Source: Caminibacter pacificus
Lineage (GTDB): Bacteria; Campylobacterota; Campylobacteria; Campylobacterales; Nautiliaceae
DNA: 64,000 bases
Direction: 5' to 3'
NCBI RefSeq assembly: GCF_003752135.1
Contig: NZ_RJVK01000001.1
Coordinates: forward strand, 1-64,000
Part shown: one piece after another, positions 62,110 through 64,000 of the stretch
Position numbering within the stretch: the stretch's first letter is position 1
How the letters are laid out: each line of letters opens with the position of its first letter
The notes under the pieces: model-generated
The model's input: only the letters and a program-made list of their open reading frames with translations
What the model was told of the DNA's origin: nothing
Database searches by the model: none
Translations under genes and position numbers: made by a program

Positions 62110-63637
62110 TTACTCGTGAGTTACAACCGGCATAGGCGGTTCATTTTTAAGTACTTTTTTAGCATTATGGTATTTTTTGTACATTTTCATTCTGTAATTA
62201 TAGATGTCGTTCATTTCTCTGATATCTTGCATTACTTGGAAAACTCCGTGCCAATGAGCATAATCCGGACTACCCATTGCGGCTGCATGTCTGAATCTCG
62301 TACCTTCATAATGCCATAAATAATAGTACAATTTAAAAAACGGATCACTCCATAAATCTTCTTTAATTAGACCTTTTGATGCTAATGTTTTAAACATTTT
62401 TGAAGCAGAAGCTTCATATTGATTAAATACTTTTACAGCAGCGTCGCTTCTTTGGAAAAAGTTGTTTGTAAACGTTACTTGGTGACAAGCTAAACAAACT
62501 TTTTTCATATCGGCTCGGACCTTTAGGATTTCCTGTTTTTACATTTCCTCTAATTACGGTTTTTCCCGGTATGATTTTTCCTCCGCCTTGCCAATAAGCC
62601 CAACCTGCCGTTTCGTTTCCTCCGGTTCTTTCAAAACTTGAAGGCGCCCATAAATTCCATTTTAGTCTTAACGAAACATTATGAGTTGATTTTAATCCGT
62701 TTATATTACTCATATGACAAACAAAACATGTTGCGGCTCTAACTGTTTTACCTGGGATGATTTTTTTTGAGTTAAAGTCGTAATTTTTTTTATTGGTTTC
62801 AAAAATATGTCCGTGTACGCTTGAATGAAAAATTTCTTTGTCAGGATGATCTGGGCCTAAATGACAATTGCTACAGCTTGCGGGATTTCTGGCTTCTGCT
62901 GCGCTAAATTTATGTCGTGTATGACAAGCGAGACAATTTCCAACACCTCCGTCAGGATAAAGTGCCGCTATTCCGTCACTAGGCCATGTATCAGGAGATG
63001 GTACGCCGTTTTTATCGAGTTTGATTGCCGTACCGTGGCATTGTACGCATAAATTTGCAACGTTTAAATCTGCAAGTTTAGGATTGTTTTGGTTCGCTCT
63101 ATAAACAGATAAGTCGTTTCTGATTCCCTTAACCATTTCTTTTCCGCTTATTCCATAAGAGGGATTGTTTCCTTTTAAACTTTCGTAATGATAAGCGATT
63201 TTGGTCATCAAAATCCCATTGCCTGATTTGTTATATGCAATCCATTGCGCTCCGGCTCTTGAATGTCCGGAATTTAGATATTCTGTTACTTCTTTGGCGT
63301 GACATTTAGCACATGTAACAGAAGATACGGTAATTTGTACCGTCCAATTTTTACCTTGGAAAGGATGAGATTTGAAAGAGGTCGGATAGTCTTTTGGAAC
63401 TACGTGACATTGAACGCATCCGATTCCGGCTTTTGCATGTTTTGAATGTTGCCAATCTGCGACGATTCCAGGGTCCATTACTTTGTGACAAATTAAGCAT
63501 TGGTTGGTTTTTACTGCAGGATTTGGTTTAAAGTTTTTTAACTTTATGTAATTTGGATTAGAAGTTAGAGAATTTGCAGCCAAAGATACGGTTGTGAGTG
63601 TTGCTACACTTAGTCCGGTTGAAATTATTTTTTTCAT
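62110..63637 (-). pseudogene. Octaheme hydroxylamine oxidoreductase-like gene with frameshift
   Basis: This is an epsilon-type HAO. From ATG 63637 (7 bases after AAGGA) it encodes a signal peptide and seven CxxCH sites at about 47, 74, 109, 197, 235, 255 and 304. The frame breaks at an A6 run (62500-62505). The other frame then continues VCLACHQ, the eighth heme site, to the true C-terminus [10 protein letters not shown] at 62110. Removing one A gives an uninterrupted 508-residue protein. In Nautilia, such enzymes are proposed to reduce nitrite to hydroxylamine. Whether the shift is a real mutation, a phase-variable tract or a sequencing error cannot be told. A paralogue follows on the same strand upstream. 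Confidence 0.85.
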
Positions 63638-63798
63638 GATTAATCCTTTAATCATCCCACAAAACGAGTATATGCCTTCCAAGTGCTTCTAGAGTGCTAT
63701 ATGAAAGTTTTAGAGGTCAGTTAAGTTTTTGTAATATTTAATATAAGAAGGAGTTATCTATTAGTAGTGTCTGTGAGTTTTATTTTATAATAAAAAAA

Positions 63799-63810
63799 GC
63801 CCGAAAGGGC
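63799..63810 (-). terminator. Terminator of the second HAO gene
   Basis: On the minus strand GCCC-TTTC-GGGC is followed by seven T, 8 bases after the stop at 63819. It separates the two HAO genes, so the downstream copy should need its own promoter or read-through. Confidence 0.85.
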
Positions 63811-63818
63811 CAAAAAGA

Positions 63819-64000
63819 TTATTCGTGAGTAACAACCGGCATTGGAGGTTCGTTTTCAAGAACTTTTTTAGCGCTTCCGTATTTTTTAAGCATTTTCATT
63901 CTATAGTTGTAGATATCGTTCATTTCTCTGATATCTTGCATTACTTGGAATACACCATGCCAGTGTGCATAGTCAGGTGATCCCATGGCAGCACCTTGTC
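63819..64000 (-). CDS. Second octaheme HAO paralogue, C-terminal part (partial)
   Basis: The last 60 codons are in the window; the rest lies beyond 64000. It reads [18 protein letters not shown], then [20 protein letters not shown] and [11 protein letters not shown], about 90 percent identical to the C-terminus of the gene at 62110. No frameshift is seen in this part. It may provide the working enzyme if the other copy is broken. Confidence 0.93.
   Translation of the reverse strand, partial: QGAAMGSPDYAHWHGVFQVMQDIREMNDIYNYRMKMLKKYGSAKKVLENEPPMPVVTHE

Noticed and set aside
62490-62515. Programmed -1 frameshifting at the A6 run of the HAO gene
   Set aside because: The needed shift is +1 (or -2). 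The run is not in the phase for A-AAA-AAG slippage, so ordinary -1 recoding would not reach the frame with heme site 8.
62506-62530. Loss of one CGAGC unit as the cause of the HAO frameshift
   Set aside because: A 5-base deletion of a tandem CGAGC would also fix the frame, but it requires assuming an absent copy; a one-base change in A6 is simpler. It is kept only as an alternative.

Overview
The window looks like a chromosome segment from a thermophilic, hydrogen-using member of the Campylobacterota, most likely the Nautiliales (Nautilia, Caminibacter, Lebetimonas). This is an inference from gene content and order; no database search was run. The evidence is AT-rich, Lys/Ile/Glu-rich coding, Campylobacter-type gene order in three blocks (cca with its two small partners; nth-peb4-fba; aroQ-pepP-folK-flhF-flhG-fliA-fliM-fliY), a six-gene Ech hydrogenase, epsilon-type octaheme hydroxylamine oxidoreductase (HAO) genes, an aminofutalosine-pathway amidohydrolase, and flagellar sigma-54 promoters of Campylobacter type.

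Layout. 1-480: the end of a CRISPR array with decaying terminal repeats and no cas genes in view. 567-3653: a minus-strand run of leuD, leuB, two small genes and cca. 3735-6627: an EI24 membrane protein, then flgG and flgF on the minus strand, each behind its own sigma-54 site. 6759-14831: a tightly packed plus-strand run of rpoD, nadE, lpxK, a YfgM/BamB-like pair, a Xer recombinase, coaX, short-form hisG and a methyltransferase. 14832-20335: nth, a DUF2157-like protein, yebC, a PEB4-like chaperone, fba and a PLP deaminase. 20448-25661: echABCDEF, which should couple ferredoxin and H2 to ion translocation. 25718-26988: a 2-hydroxyacid dehydrogenase behind a perfect-consensus promoter and a tetraheme cytochrome. 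27017-33015: a moxR-bat operon. 33170-33486: four tRNAs (Lys, Glu, Val, Asp).

33595-37650: small envelope proteins, an AddB-like nuclease, then a 328-base gap with a G-quadruplex motif and repeats in front of a REP-associated (RAYT) transposase. 37651-45895: gapA, rpsF-ssb-rpsR, alr, xseA, a soluble chemoreceptor and a very long flgL behind a sigma-54 site. 45919-50035: ftsK, an OmpA-like lipoprotein and mqnF. 50050-57008: aroQ, pepP, folK and the flagellar control/switch cluster. 57054-61991: an iron-sulfur protein of the GlcF type, lgt, hemG, ccdA and two paralogous mini-cytochromes c. 62110-64000: two tandem minus-strand HAO genes; the complete one is broken by a frameshift before its eighth heme site and the other runs off the window.

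The least explained signals are: (i) an exactly 8-base-periodic GTG/CAC repeat in four intergenic sites of unrelated operons; (ii) the G-quadruplex, tandem-repeat and palindrome block at the RAYT gene; (iii) the frameshifted HAO beside an intact-looking paralogous C-terminus; and (iv) the CRISPR repeat with two mutually exclusive hairpins.
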